From: Paenibacillus sp. yr247
GTDB taxonomy: Bacteria; Bacillota; Bacilli; Paenibacillales; NBRC-103111
DNA: 64,000 nucleotides
Direction of reading: 5' to 3'
Assembly: GCF_900103825.1 (NCBI RefSeq)
Contig: NZ_FNIF01000016.1
Coordinates: forward strand, 43,828-107,827
In this document: positions 1-7,719 of the stretch, piece after piece
Layout: each line of letters starts with the position of its first letter
Position numbering within the stretch: the first letter of the stretch is position 1
Translations under genes and position numbers: made by a program
Notes under the pieces: generated by a model
What the model was told of the DNA's origin: nothing
Database searches by the model: none
What the model saw: only the letters and a program-made list of their open reading frames with translations

Positions 1-1
1 T

Positions 2-76
2 GAAGCCAAACAGCTGCGGCTGATGGATACATATTTTGATCGTTCTACGAAATGGGATGTATTGGATTCGGAGTAA
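2..76 (+). CDS. C-terminal end of an upstream gene, probably WalJ/YycJ metallo-beta-lactamase fold protein
   Basis: An open frame enters from the left edge and stops at 74-76, giving 24 residues ending LMDTYFDRSTKWDVLDSE. The Asp-Thr-Tyr-x-Asp-Arg-x-Thr pattern resembles, from memory, the tail of YycJ/WalJ proteins. The next plus-strand gene is an HtrA-type protease, which is the usual wal-locus order (walR-walK-yycH-yycI-yycJ-htrA). The assignment is therefore mainly synteny-based. The minus-strand gene that follows overlaps its last 32 bases. Confidence 0.45.
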   Translation, partial: EAKQLRLMDTYFDRSTKWDVLDSE

Positions 77-254
77 GCGCAGCGTCGATTTCTTTGGATT
101 TCAGCTGTATCTCCTGCGTAGTGATGAGCCCCTTATCAATCAGAGTTTGAATGAGAGATGAGAGGACGAGGGACTGGTGGTAGTGGCTATCTTTGAGATC
201 AGCAAGCTTGCCGATCATGTTGATTTCGTCGAAATGGGAAGGAATACGATTCAT
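45..254 (-). CDS. Small hypothetical protein, 69 aa
   Basis: A short minus-strand frame beginning MNRIPSHFDEINMIGKL. Of two possible ATGs (263 and 254), the inner one is preferred because an AAGGAG site at 270-265 lies 10 bases before it and only 1 base before the outer one. The segment LIQTLIDKGLITTQEI looks like a helix followed by a 'KGLIT' turn, as in the nitrile-hydratase beta-type helical tail, but the resemblance is too short for a family call. It lies convergent to the upstream gene and divergent from htrA. No function is assigned. Confidence 0.5.
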   Translation of the reverse strand: MNRIPSHFDEINMIGKLADLKDSHYHQSLVLSSLIQTLIDKGLITTQEIQLKSKEIDAALTPNPIHPIS

Positions 255-434
255 AATGAGCATTCTCCTTTGGTTTTCTAATTTAAAGTTGTAGTTAACT
301 CTAGTAATTCGTTAAGAGATTTGGTTTACTATTATTGTAGGCAAGAAGCGAACGAAACATTCCTATTATTTGCAAAAAAACATTTCAAGGCGAGAGCGGC
401 GTCATTTAATCCCGTCAGCGAGGAGGGACACCAT

Positions 435-1658
435 ATGAGTTTGTTTGATGATGATTTTTATTCAACCAAAAGATCCAGGCAGCGACCGCAGTCTTGGCGT
501 CCTAAAGGATCAGGGCGATTTGCGAACTTTACGGAGCGTAGACGAAATGTAGCCCTCATAGCGGGGGTCGGCGGAGCGCTGGCCATGCTTTTGCTGGTCG
601 GGGTAGTTGGCGGCTTCGGGAAAAGTGGAACGAGTACAGATGCGCTAGCTATACCAGCTTCTGTGGCTAAGCCTGAGGCTCATCCGATGAACATCAACGA
701 TTCGGTCGTGGCGGCTACGGAGAAAATTAAGCCATCCGTGGTCAGTGTTATTTCCTCGAAGAAGGATGAAAAAGGCCAAGAAACCGGGCTAGGGATCGGA
801 TCGGGTGTTATTTTCGCACGGAATGGTGATAAAGTGCGAATTGTTACAAATAGCCATGTCGTTGAAAACGGAAACCAGTTCGAAATGGTTAATTATCAAG
901 GTGAACACCGCAAAGCAACCCTCATCGGACGGGATCGGATTACGGATTTGGCTGTTTTGGAAGCGGATGGAAAAGATATTAAAATACTTGCTGAGTTCGG
1001 TGACTCTGATACGCTGCGTGCGGGGGAGATGGCGATTGCAGTAGGTAACCCGCTTGGACTTGGATTCTCCCCGACGGTTACGCAAGGTATCATTTCTTCG
1101 CCAAAGCGAACGATACCGGTTTCACTCTCACGTGAAGGCACGGATTACGACTGGGAAATGGATGTTATCCAAACGGATGCGGCAATCAACCAAGGAAACA
1201 GCGGCGGACCATTGGTTAATATCGATGGTAAGGTAATTGGAATTAATTCCATGAAGATATCGGATACAGGTGTGGAAGGGTTAGGTTTTGCCATTCCTAT
1301 CAACAGTGTAAAGCCGATTATCGAGAACCTGATCACGGATCACAAGGTGAAAAGACCGTTAATGGGTGTATCCACGCAGGAACTGCAAGCATTTAAAGGT
1401 ACAGATGTATTAAAGCTACCTGCAGATGTGAAAACTGGAGTTATCGTCTTCGAAGTATCCGGACCTGCCAAAGAAGCGGGCATTAAAGCGCAGGACGTCA
1501 TTGTGCAATTAGATGACCGCAAAATTGACAGCACGATCTCACTGCGGAAATATTTGTACAACGAGAAACGAATTGGCGATAAAGTGAACGTAGTGTACTA
1601 CCGCGGCGGCAAGAAACTGAGTGCGGTGATCACGTTAGTGGAAGCGACGGATAAATGA
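435..1658 (+). CDS. htrA: HtrA/DegP-type S1C serine protease with PDZ domain
   Basis: Membrane-anchored trypsin-like protease for envelope protein quality control. The start at 435 is chosen because AGGAGGG at 421-427 lies 7 bases upstream; an in-frame start at 321 has no such site. The product is 407 aa. A basic N-terminus is followed by one membrane segment (about residues 39-61, LIAGVGGALAMLLLVGVVGG), so the catalytic part is outside the cell. The triad is visible: His141 in TNSHVV, Asp171 in ITDLAVLE and Ser256 in GNSGGP. A single PDZ domain occupies roughly residues 305-400. It lies in the wal-locus order before a CxxH/CxxC gene and rlmH. Length and architecture are normal for Bacillales HtrA/YycK. 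Confidence 0.93.
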   Translation: MSLFDDDFYSTKRSRQRPQSWRPKGSGRFANFTERRRNVALIAGVGGALAMLLLVGVVGGFGKSGTSTDALAIPASVAKPEAHPMNINDSVVAATEKIKPSVVSVISSKKDEKGQETGLGIGSGVIFARNGDKVRIVTNSHVVENGNQFEMVNYQGEHRKATLIGRDRITDLAVLEADGKDIKILAEFGDSDTLRAGEMAIAVGNPLGLGFSPTVTQGIISSPKRTIPVSLSREGTDYDWEMDVIQTDAAINQGNSGGPLVNIDGKVIGINSMKISDTGVEGLGFAIPINSVKPIIENLITDHKVKRPLMGVSTQELQAFKGTDVLKLPADVKTGVIVFEVSGPAKEAGIKAQDVIVQLDDRKIDSTISLRKYLYNEKRIGDKVNVVYYRGGKKLSAVITLVEATDK

Positions 1659-1713
1659 TTTATATGATTCGAGATCAGTGTATATAGAAACATTGCGGAT
1701 GAGAGGTAAATGC

Positions 1714-1881
1714 ATGCATGTAGTTTGTAAAGATCATGTGGAAATCGCGATTGATGAGTTTGTCGATGAGTATGAGGAAGCACCGGACGTTGTGGACTTA
1801 CAGAAAACCCACTTCGCCAATTGGGATCCTCCGACGCACTGCGAGCATTGCAAGGAGATAGCGCGATTTCTAGTTGTATGA
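1714..1881 (+). CDS. CxxH/CxxC small protein
   Basis: A 55-residue protein with CKDH near the N-terminus and CEHC near the C-terminus. It belongs to the small CxxH/CxxC family commonly found between htrA and rlmH in Bacillales; the spacing of the Cys/His pairs suggests one metal site, probably zinc (inference). The start at 1714 follows a GAGAGG site at 1701-1706. An upstream in-frame start at 1678 would add 12 residues that do not look conserved. A perfect terminator follows the stop directly, so the htrA transcription unit ends here and rlmH is separate. Function unknown. Confidence 0.8.
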   Translation: MHVVCKDHVEIAIDEFVDEYEEAPDVVDLQKTHFANWDPPTHCEHCKEIARFLVV

Positions 1882-1905
1882 GGAAGGCGGATGCCTTCCT
1901 TTTTT
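1881..1905 (+). terminator. Intrinsic terminator after the CxxH/CxxC gene
   Basis: Perfect 8-bp stem AGGAAGGC / GCCTTCCT with loop GGAT, followed by five T. It begins at the last base of the stop codon. Confidence 0.9.
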
Positions 1906-1924
1906 GTATTTTGGATGGGAATAG

Positions 1925-2047
1925 GAAGTAGAGGAGATCAGGTAATGAAAAGAGTAAGCGATAGAGAAGATCGAGAATAAGAGAAGAGATGAGAAAAGAT
2001 GATAAGAGAAGAGAAGAGAAGAGAAGAGATAATGAAAAAGATGAGAT
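1925..2047 (+). repeat. Purine-only tract with (AGAGA)n repeat
   Basis: About 120 bases almost entirely A and G on the plus strand, including a 26-base run of five AGAGA units at 2004-2029. It lies between the htrA-unit terminator and the rlmH promoter region. Frames through it on either strand are low-complexity artefacts. It may be a slippage hot spot or form a triplex; no gene is seen. Confidence 0.75.
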
Positions 2048-2240
2048 TCTGTTGCATAACTGCAATGGAATCTCTTGAAAAAGGATGGTTAAAAGGGATT
2101 CGTTGCACAACGTACAATGGAATTGATGGGAAAGGCTTGTTAGATCGTTTAGGGGGCCATTCTATTGCACGAAATGCAATGGAATACTCCATATGCGGCC
2201 AATACTTGGAGCTCTATTGTACATAATGCAAGGGAGTAGA
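2045..2240 (+). repeat. Array of four short hairpins (array A)
   Basis: Four copies of a palindromic element of the form ATTC-nn-TTGCA-(4-5)-TGCAA-TG-GAAT, with cores beginning at 2052, 2103, 2165 and 2217. Start-to-start distances are 51, 62 and 52 bases. Each folds as a 9-10 bp interrupted stem. A single half-copy (TGCAATGGAATTGATG) also occurs near 39744. The array occupies the whole rlmH upstream region. See the matching spacing of array B near 51.4 kb. Confidence 0.75.
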
Positions 2241-2273
2241 TCGGAATAGAGAAAATAGAAGGAAGGGTCGTTT

Positions 2274-2753
2274 ATGCATATACAGATATTAACGGTTGGG
2301 AAATTGAAGGAGCGCTATCTCGTGGATGGGATAGCGGAGTATGTGAAGCGCCTTGGGCCATATGCCAAGGTACAGATGATTGAGGTGCCGGATGAGAAGG
2401 CACCAGAGAACATGAGCCCTGCTGAGGAGCAGCAGGTCAAGGCTCGAGAGGGCGAGCGGCTTTTGGCCAAGCTCGCCGCGGATGTGTACGTCGTGGCGTT
2501 GGCCATCGACGGCGAGATGTGGTCTAGCGAGCAGCTGGCAGCCTCGCTAGATAAGTTGGCCACCTATGGGCGAAGCCAGGTGGCCTTCGTGATCGGCGGC
2601 TCGCTGGGGCTCTCAAGCGAGCTGCTGCGCCGTGCGGACATGCGGCTGTCTTTTGGCCACATGACGCTGCCGCACCAGCTGATGCGGCTGGTGCTGGTGG
2701 AGCAGATTTATCGCGCGATGCGGATAAATCGTGGGGAACCTTACCACAAGTAA
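2274..2753 (+). CDS. rlmH: 23S rRNA (pseudouridine-1915 N3)-methyltransferase RlmH
   Basis: A 159-aa SPOUT-family methyltransferase that modifies pseudouridine 1915 in helix 69 of 23S rRNA. The family features are all visible: N-terminal [13 protein letters not shown], the knot region [14 protein letters not shown], and the C-terminal [19 protein letters not shown] followed by GEPYHK. Start ATG 2274 follows AGAAGGAAGGG. The 3' end encodes Glu-Pro-Tyr-His-Lys-stop, the same position that SCC elements use as attachment site in staphylococci (orfX), and accessory DNA begins immediately after it. Length is normal and the gene appears intact. Confidence 0.96.
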   Translation: MHIQILTVGKLKERYLVDGIAEYVKRLGPYAKVQMIEVPDEKAPENMSPAEEQQVKAREGERLLAKLAADVYVVALAIDGEMWSSEQLAASLDKLATYGRSQVAFVIGGSLGLSSELLRRADMRLSFGHMTLPHQLMRLVLVEQIYRAMRINRGEPYHK

Positions 2754-2757
2754 CGGC
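2733..2757 (+). other. rlmH attachment-site copy (att1) at the left end of the island
   Basis: GGGGAACCTTACCACAAGTA followed by ACGGC, formed by the last codons of rlmH. Related sequence recurs without coding function at 17933, 19588 and 24025, always in the same orientation. In staphylococci the equivalent rlmH 3' sequence is the recombination site for Ccr serine recombinases; here the same role is inferred from the repeats. Confidence 0.7.
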
Positions 2758-2882
2758 GAAAAATGTAAGTGGAGCACTCAAACATCGAGCAATAATTATT
2801 GTGAGTTGCGAGTTTGTAATTGCTGACTGTGCAAGAATTGTACATGTTATAAAAAATAATTAAAACTTAGTGGGAGAAATTT

Positions 2883-4649
2883 ATGAATATTACAGAAATA
2901 GGGGTCAAAAACTTCCGCTCAATGTCCTTTGAACAAGGTGTTACAATTGAGCTAGGTAAGATCAGCACTCTTGCTGGAGCAAACGATGCAGGAAAATCTG
3001 CTTTCTTGCTTGGAGCGTATCTTGGTTTAATGGCTTTGTTTGGGTTTCCTAAGGGCAGAGATATTATGTACAATCGATATGTGAGCCGCCTTAATCGGCA
3101 TAGTTCCCCAAGATTACCTATGGAAAATAATGAACCAATAACGGTGAGGATTAAAATTGCTTTTCAAAAGCACGACCTATCACATCTTTTACCAAAGTCA
3201 GAGGGATGGAACATTCGTGGAAAACACGTTCCATTTAATAATATTCTTGATATGCTTTCTGGTATCAAGTGCTTTTTTGATGTAAACATTGATTCGCTTT
3301 TTAATGAGAACGGTCAAGTTAAACCTGAGTCAATAGGTTTTGATAAATGGTTTAATCACGAATTAACTTTAAATAATGCTATAACGGAACTAGTACAGAA
3401 CGCTCCGCCTAACGATTGGCAGGCATTCTCATCGGATTTTTTAAGTACCTTCTTTAGTCAAGTGCAATGGTCCGAAGTTCGAGGTCAAGCAATTTACCTT
3501 CCAGCAGATCGTTATATTGAATTTTCGAATTGGAGCAGCACACAACAATTTGAGTATAAGCATCTTGTTGACTTTAAATTGGGAGTAGATACACGAGAGC
3601 TGTTACAATATATCGCATCACTAGAGGCAGAAGGGAATGAAAGGCAATACGATAGATTTATCTCCTATTTACGATCGTTGTATCCGATAGAAAATGTAAG
3701 AATTAAGACTACTTCATTTGGTAATGATGTATTCATTACTCAGCAAGGAAGATCACATCCGCTATCTCGTAGCGGTACCGGTATAACTCAAGTCATGTAT
3801 ATTTGTGCGAGAATTCTTGATACGCCAGTAATTGGGAGTATAGGTCCTAATATAGTAATCTTTGATGAACCTGAAACAGGATTACATCCTGGTCTCCAGA
3901 AGGCTCTTGTGAAACTAATGAATTATTTGTCAGAAAACCACAATGTACAATGGATTCTAGGGAGTCACTCACCCTTTATATTTAGTGAAGTTGATACAAC
4001 TGATGGCGACAAACTTTGGAGCATTGCACATAATGGGCATGAAACTGTTTCTCGGCCAGTTGACCACAACGCGGCAATTCAAGAGCTTTATACAAATATA
4101 GGTCTTCATTTACCGTCTATTTTGACAGCGAAGTCGGTAATTTTTTGCGAGGGCACTAGTGAGGTGAATTTTTTACAGACTACCCTCTTGAAGAGTGAGA
4201 TAGCGACAAAGCTGCCATCAATTGTAATCGTTCCTTTTGGTGGTATCGGAAATTTAAACCACATTTCACCGGAAGAACTTTTGCTCCTTCATCCCAACAC
4301 GATACTTGTTCTTGATTGGGATGAAGGAGATACCCAAAATAACATACAACGTGAAAGATTCGTTAAGAGTGGAATGAAGGTTTACTGCAATACAACTTAT
4401 AGAGCTTTAGAGAACTCTTATCAACCAGAAGCTATAGCAAGGGCATTTAAATGTGCAAGTATACCGACTATTGGGCCGTTTGATGACTTTGAAACGATCA
4501 AAGGGAAAATTCTCGAAACCAATCCACAGCATCAGCTTACCCGCAAGGCAAAATTTGCTGAAAAAGTAGGGAATGCAATGACGGAGGAAGAACTTAAAGA
4601 ACATCCTCTAATCTCGGCTATTTGTTATTGGGTTACTAATCAAGATTGA
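2883..4649 (+). CDS. OLD-family ATPase with TOPRIM nuclease domain
   Basis: A 588-aa protein with an N-terminal ABC/SMC-like ATPase and a C-terminal TOPRIM domain, the layout of overcoming-lysogenization-defect (OLD) nucleases. Visible: FRS motif near residue 12, Walker A GANDAGKS at 32-39, a signature-like LSRSGTG segment, Walker B IFDEPETGLHP with Asp328/Glu329, and an H-loop GSHSPF. The TOPRIM part has FCEGTSE (Glu423) and VLDWDEGD (Asp478, Asp480). Start ATG 2883 follows GTGGGAGAAA. It is the first gene after rlmH and is followed by a GIY-YIG nuclease gene on the same strand. The family includes GajA of Gabija and retron-associated effectors, so an anti-phage role is likely. No UvrD-like GajB partner is present. 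Confidence 0.88.
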   Translation: MNITEIGVKNFRSMSFEQGVTIELGKISTLAGANDAGKSAFLLGAYLGLMALFGFPKGRDIMYNRYVSRLNRHSSPRLPMENNEPITVRIKIAFQKHDLSHLLPKSEGWNIRGKHVPFNNILDMLSGIKCFFDVNIDSLFNENGQVKPESIGFDKWFNHELTLNNAITELVQNAPPNDWQAFSSDFLSTFFSQVQWSEVRGQAIYLPADRYIEFSNWSSTQQFEYKHLVDFKLGVDTRELLQYIASLEAEGNERQYDRFISYLRSLYPIENVRIKTTSFGNDVFITQQGRSHPLSRSGTGITQVMYICARILDTPVIGSIGPNIVIFDEPETGLHPGLQKALVKLMNYLSENHNVQWILGSHSPFIFSEVDTTDGDKLWSIAHNGHETVSRPVDHNAAIQELYTNIGLHLPSILTAKSVIFCEGTSEVNFLQTTLLKSEIATKLPSIVIVPFGGIGNLNHISPEELLLLHPNTILVLDWDEGDTQNNIQRERFVKSGMKVYCNTTYRALENSYQPEAIARAFKCASIPTIGPFDDFETIKGKILETNPQHQLTRKAKFAEKVGNAMTEEELKEHPLISAICYWVTNQD

Positions 4650-4758
4650 GTAACTAAATCAAATCACTCAGTAGAAGGGGCTAGGCTAAAAAATGCTGTT
4701 CGGTTGTCTCGTCGAAGACCTTTACATCGTTCAATAAAGTTCAAAGGAGAAACTAAAA

Positions 4759-5619
4759 ATGAATCGTGGGAGTAGTATAAGAATTTACCTTGCTGATAAA
4801 TCGGTAACAGGGATACGCCATGCTGAGGTAGTAAATTGGACAGGACAAGCTGTTGCCTGTCCAAGGTCAAAGATTTCGGAATTAACAAAGTGGCCTGAGT
4901 CATCTCGACCAGGTGTATATTTCCTTTTTGGTTACAACGATGTAACCAGCAGAATACAAGCTTATATAGGTGAGGCGGAGAATGTTCTTGTTAGGATAGA
5001 AGAACACTTAAAGCTAAAAGAGTTCTGGAACGAAGTAGTTTTCTTTACTAGTAAAGACGATAATTTAACTAAATCCCATGTTAAGTTTCTTGAATCAAAA
5101 ATTATTGAGTTCTGTCGAGAAGCCAACCGCTATGAGATTTTGAATGGAAATCAATCAAGCCCGTCAAAACTGCCACGAAGTGATGTGGATGCAATGGAAG
5201 AGTTTTTAGATAACCTAACAATTCTTTTAGGTGTTTTGGGACATAAGGTACTCGAAAAACTTACACGAACAAAAACTGAGTTTGATTCAAATAATATTTA
5301 TACAATTTCAATTAAAGGTATAGATGCCAGAGCGAAGCTTACAAATGAGGGTATTGTCGTGCTTAAAGGTAGTCAAATAAGCCAAGAGGTGCGGACCAGT
5401 CTATCAAATGGTTATCTCGAACTTAGAAATAGACTTGTAGAAAACGGAATCATTATAAAAGATAATGCGAGTTTAAAATTTTCAGAGGATTACTTATTTT
5501 CAAGCCCATCATCTGCCGCGGCGATAATAGTTGGATATTCTATAAATGGTAAAGATATATGGAAAAATTCAAACAAAATATCAATTAATGAATTAGAACA
5601 AAAGATGAACGGTATATAA
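4759..5619 (+). CDS. GIY-YIG nuclease family protein with DUF4357-like C-terminus
   Basis: A 286-aa protein. Residues 50-115 form a GIY-YIG nuclease core: PGVYFLFG (Gly52-Tyr54), AYIGEA (Tyr69-Gly71) and a later acidic position in KFLESKII (Glu112). The C-terminal third (SQISQEVRTSL ... FSSPSSAAAIIVGYSINGKDIWK) matches the DUF4357 pattern often fused to GIY-YIG domains. Start ATG 4759 follows AAAGGAGAAA. It lies 109 bases after the OLD-family gene on the same strand and is likely cotranscribed. Together they look like a two-nuclease defence module, but the pairing is inferred from position only. Confidence 0.82.
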   Translation: MNRGSSIRIYLADKSVTGIRHAEVVNWTGQAVACPRSKISELTKWPESSRPGVYFLFGYNDVTSRIQAYIGEAENVLVRIEEHLKLKEFWNEVVFFTSKDDNLTKSHVKFLESKIIEFCREANRYEILNGNQSSPSKLPRSDVDAMEEFLDNLTILLGVLGHKVLEKLTRTKTEFDSNNIYTISIKGIDARAKLTNEGIVVLKGSQISQEVRTSLSNGYLELRNRLVENGIIIKDNASLKFSEDYLFSSPSSAAAIIVGYSINGKDIWKNSNKISINELEQKMNGI

Positions 5620-5627
5620 ACCATATT

Positions 5628-5765
5628 CACGCGGCGGGCCTTATGGCCTTTGGCCTGTCTAAGGCATTTCAGGGAATCGGATTCGTGCAGACAACCCTGT
5701 ACCACCTAACCTCATCGCGGCCGGACCTAACGGTCTAGGGTGGTGAGGATTCGGGAACACAGCAA
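5628..5765 (+). repeat. Dispersed structured repeat, family D copy 1
   Basis: Starts about 10 bases after the GIY-YIG stop codon. It contains a GGCC-TTAT-GGCC hairpin, then TGTCTAAGGCATTTC, and further on a long imperfect hairpin (ACCACC...GGTGGT) enclosing GGACC-TAAC-GGTC. Copy 2 near 6431 preserves the TTAT-loop hairpin with different paired bases (GGGGC/GCCCC). Function unknown; it sits exactly between genes. Confidence 0.55.
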
Positions 5766-5781
5766 CGTAAGGTGAAAGACT

Positions 5782-6396
5782 GTGTTATATAAATATAAAG
5801 AGGTGTCAATCAATTTGGCTACAAAGGAAATTGATTTAATAGAATACTTTAAACTACTTACAAAAAAACACCTTGAAGAAGACTACAAAGAATTATTTTT
5901 AGGACTTCGGCGGATACAGGAAGAATTAAATTCGATCGGATTATTACGTAGTGGCGAATTAATCCAAAGGACACTATTATTTATTGAATCGCAAGTTATT
6001 GAGACCCTTAATAAAGTAATTATGGAACTTTCTACTTTTAGTAATGAGATTAGCTTACTTTCTGATCAAGAAATTGAAAAGATTAAAGCAAATCTCATTC
6101 AAGATTTTACTTCAATGATTATTGGAATTATGGATGAGAGAAAGCAAGTAATCACTAAATTAGCTCTAGACTATGACATAATGGATCATTGTTCGAGAAT
6201 TGTTACAAATATTGGTGACTTAGTTAATCAAGAGTTCACATTATTAAAGACAGTAAATAAGATCAAAACTAGAGACAAGAATTCAAAAGCAAGAATAGAG
6301 TTTATAAAATACATATTGCCTCTAATTATCTCAATAATCTCACTAATAATTTCATTAACAGCAAATTACGATAAGATCAAAAACTTTTTTAAGTAG
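5782..6396 (+). CDS. Helical protein with C-terminal membrane anchor, unknown function
   Basis: A 204-aa protein of mostly charged alpha-helical sequence with probable coiled-coil stretches. It ends in one hydrophobic segment (YILPLIISIISLIISLTANY, about residues 178-197), so it looks tail-anchored with the helical part inside the cell. The GTG start at 5782 is supported by AAGGTG at 5769-5774; a second GTG ten codons on is possible. I do not recognise a family. It follows the nuclease pair on the same strand, separated by repeat D1, and AT-rich codon use resembles those genes. A membrane-disrupting or anchoring partner in the defence cluster is possible but not shown. Confidence 0.65.
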   Translation: MLYKYKEVSINLATKEIDLIEYFKLLTKKHLEEDYKELFLGLRRIQEELNSIGLLRSGELIQRTLLFIESQVIETLNKVIMELSTFSNEISLLSDQEIEKIKANLIQDFTSMIIGIMDERKQVITKLALDYDIMDHCSRIVTNIGDLVNQEFTLLKTVNKIKTRDKNSKARIEFIKYILPLIISIISLIISLTANYDKIKNFFK

Positions 6397-6420
6397 CTCG
6401 AAGAAGACAAAGTCCTTCAC

Positions 6421-6490
6421 CTAACACCGTTTTCCCGCTGCGGGGCTTATGCCCCTTTGTCTGCCGAGGCAATTCTAGAGGAAGTGGATT
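6421..6490 (+). repeat. Dispersed structured repeat, family D copy 2
   Basis: About 25 bases after the preceding stop codon. It contains GGGGC-TTAT-GCCCC, then TTTGTCTGCCGAGGCAATTC and GGATTC...GAC. The order matches copy 1 at 5635-5690, with compensatory changes in the stem. Confidence 0.5.
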
Positions 6491-6911
6491 CTGGAAGACA
6501 TTCATTCATGGCCTCATATGATTTTCCCAAACCAATCGCTTCGTATATTCCTTGGTTACTTGTCCCATACGCTCAATCGCAGCATGATGCTGTTCCTCCG
6601 TTACGAACTCAAGGAGAACGACCATTATGGCGTTCTCCCGTGAGGCTTTTCTAAGCCGTATTTCCTATGACTATGTACTTCATATCCTCAAATCACGTTG
6701 ATTGAATACGCTTTCATAGTCTGATGCTTTAGTATAAAGTAGTCTTATTATGCAAGCAGAAGAAGAAGAAGAAGAAGACAAATTCCGCTTACAGAGGCAA
6801 ACATTCTATTCGCCGCTGCCTCCTCGATAAGGTGTGCCAGCGAAGGAAACAGCCATCACTACAATCGCTAGGGCATGCGAGCACGGCGGGAACGGTGCCT
6901 CCATGAAAAAT
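6491..6911. other. Gene-poor stretch with decayed coding traces and a GAA microsatellite
   Basis: No convincing gene. A minus-strand frame at 6506-6625 (MVVLLEFVTEEQHHAAIERM...) reads like a fragment of a real protein but is only 39 codons. A plus-strand 24-codon frame at 6627-6701 has AAGGAG 10 bases upstream. A (GAA)n/(AGA)n run occupies 6757-6779. These look like remains left between island modules. Confidence 0.4.
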
Positions 6912-6940
6912 GGGAGGACCGTCTATCCAGAGGTCCTCCC
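6912..6940 (-). terminator. Terminator of the minus-strand 64-aa gene
   Basis: Perfect 9-bp stem GGGAGGACC / GGTCCTCCC with an 11-base loop. On the minus strand it is followed by ATTTTT, 68 bases past the stop of the 7008-7202 gene. Confidence 0.75.
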
Positions 6941-7007
6941 TTGCAAACTCGACTTTTCTTTTTTTACGTCTACACATACATAGACATCCGTTCCGTCGAC
7001 GTATGGA

Positions 7008-7202
7008 TTAGTACCGTTCCTGTCGGCGGTTCTTAAGATGAGGCCTTACAGTGATCGTCCCATCCTCCGTCATATCCTCGGGTAAGGCTGCCATCGCGAC
7101 GGCCATCACCCAGACGTTGGTTCCCTCTTGTTCGAGCAGAATGTTTCCGTTGTGTTCGAACTCTTCTTTGAGCTTGTCTAAAATGAGATAGGCTGCTTTC
7201 AT
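7008..7202 (-). CDS. Small hypothetical protein, 64 aa
   Basis: Encodes MKAAYLILDKLKEEFEHNGN... with a conserved-looking EGTNVWVMAVAMAALPED core. The start at 7202 is preferred because GGAAGG lies 9 bases before it; longer in-frame starts at 7211 and 7256 lack proper spacing. It is followed by a good minus-strand terminator, which supports it as a real gene. No signal peptide or membrane segment. The family is not recognised. Confidence 0.55.
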   Translation of the reverse strand: MKAAYLILDKLKEEFEHNGNILLEQEGTNVWVMAVAMAALPEDMTEDGTITVRPHLKNRRQERY

Positions 7203-7473
7203 TTCATCCATCCTTCCAAATGAGAATAGCCCAAAGAGGGTATCCTTGGGCTTCAATGTTATAGTACATGTTTATGGTCGTGGACTTTGCGTTTTTTGCC
7301 TTAGGGGGTTGAAAATGAAAGCTGAGCAAATGTTATTGGATAATCGAATGACATTCAAAATCCTTACTCATTATTCCCGTGGAGACTATTGAAAAAATCC
7401 ATAAATCTTTTAAAGTCCTATTGTTCGGCATATATTATTGTAAAAAACTGTAGATAAAGCAGGAAATATGTCG

Positions 7474-7479
7474 TATAAT
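7474..7479 (+). promoter_or_regulatory. Candidate -10 element for the riboswitch transcript
   Basis: A TATAAT hexamer lies about 35 bases before the c-di-GMP aptamer. The -35 region (around TGTAGA) is weak. A start near 7486 would place the aptamer at the 5' end of the transcript, as expected. Confidence 0.45.
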
Positions 7480-7511
7480 CAAAAAAATGAATAGGAATAT
7501 TTTCCCTATTA

Positions 7512-7607
7512 TCACGAAAAAGGCAAACCTCTCGAAAGGGGGGGACGCAAAGCCATGGGTCTAAGGTCGCGCAAACTGCGGCTATGATCGCCGGGTTACC
7601 GAATCGG
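7512..7607 (+). promoter_or_regulatory. Cyclic di-GMP-I (GEMM-I) riboswitch
   Basis: The aptamer hallmarks are present in order: GGCAAACC, the GAAA tetraloop of P2, GGGACGCAAAGCC, GGGTCTAAGG, a variable P3 stem (CGC...GCG), GGCTATGATCGCC, and the closing GGGTTACCG. The 3' strand GGTTAC (7594-7599) can also pair with GTAACC (7643-7648), which overlaps the start of the terminator stem. Ligand binding should therefore favour termination, making this an off-switch (inference). It precedes the SLH protein and LCAT-like esterase genes. Confidence 0.92.
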
Positions 7608-7644
7608 AATGTCAGCTAATTTGTGTTCACATCATCCGTTCAGT

Positions 7645-7680
7645 AACCTCTTGCGCTTTGCGTAAGGGGTCTTTATTTTT
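7645..7680 (+). terminator. Riboswitch-controlled intrinsic terminator
   Basis: Stem ACCTCTTGCGC / GCGTAAGGGGT (11 pairs counting G-U), loop TTT, followed by CTTTATTTTT. Its 5' arm is shared with the alternative pairing to the aptamer. It ends 40 bases before the SLH gene. Confidence 0.88.
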
Positions 7681-7719
7681 CACAAGGAAAAAATAATTTA
7701 TCGGGAGTGGAGAATTAGC

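Noticed and set aside
1598..2110. 170-codon minus-strand frame
   Set aside because: Reads through the purine tract and repeats; the protein is low-complexity Ser/Leu/Phe and has no ribosome-binding site.
1999..2226. 75-codon plus-strand frame upstream of rlmH
   Set aside because: Consists of the AGAGA tract plus hairpin array A; no homology-like content.
5690..5765. ACCTAAC motifs as integron attC core sites
   Set aside because: No matching GTTRRRY partner at the right distance and no integron integrase in the window.
6457..6654. 65-codon plus-strand frame
   Set aside because: Starts inside repeat D2 and has no ribosome-binding site; the opposite strand carries a more protein-like fragment.
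6789..6977. 62-codon minus-strand frame
   Set aside because: Overlaps the terminator hairpin at 6912-6940 and lies downstream of a terminated gene.
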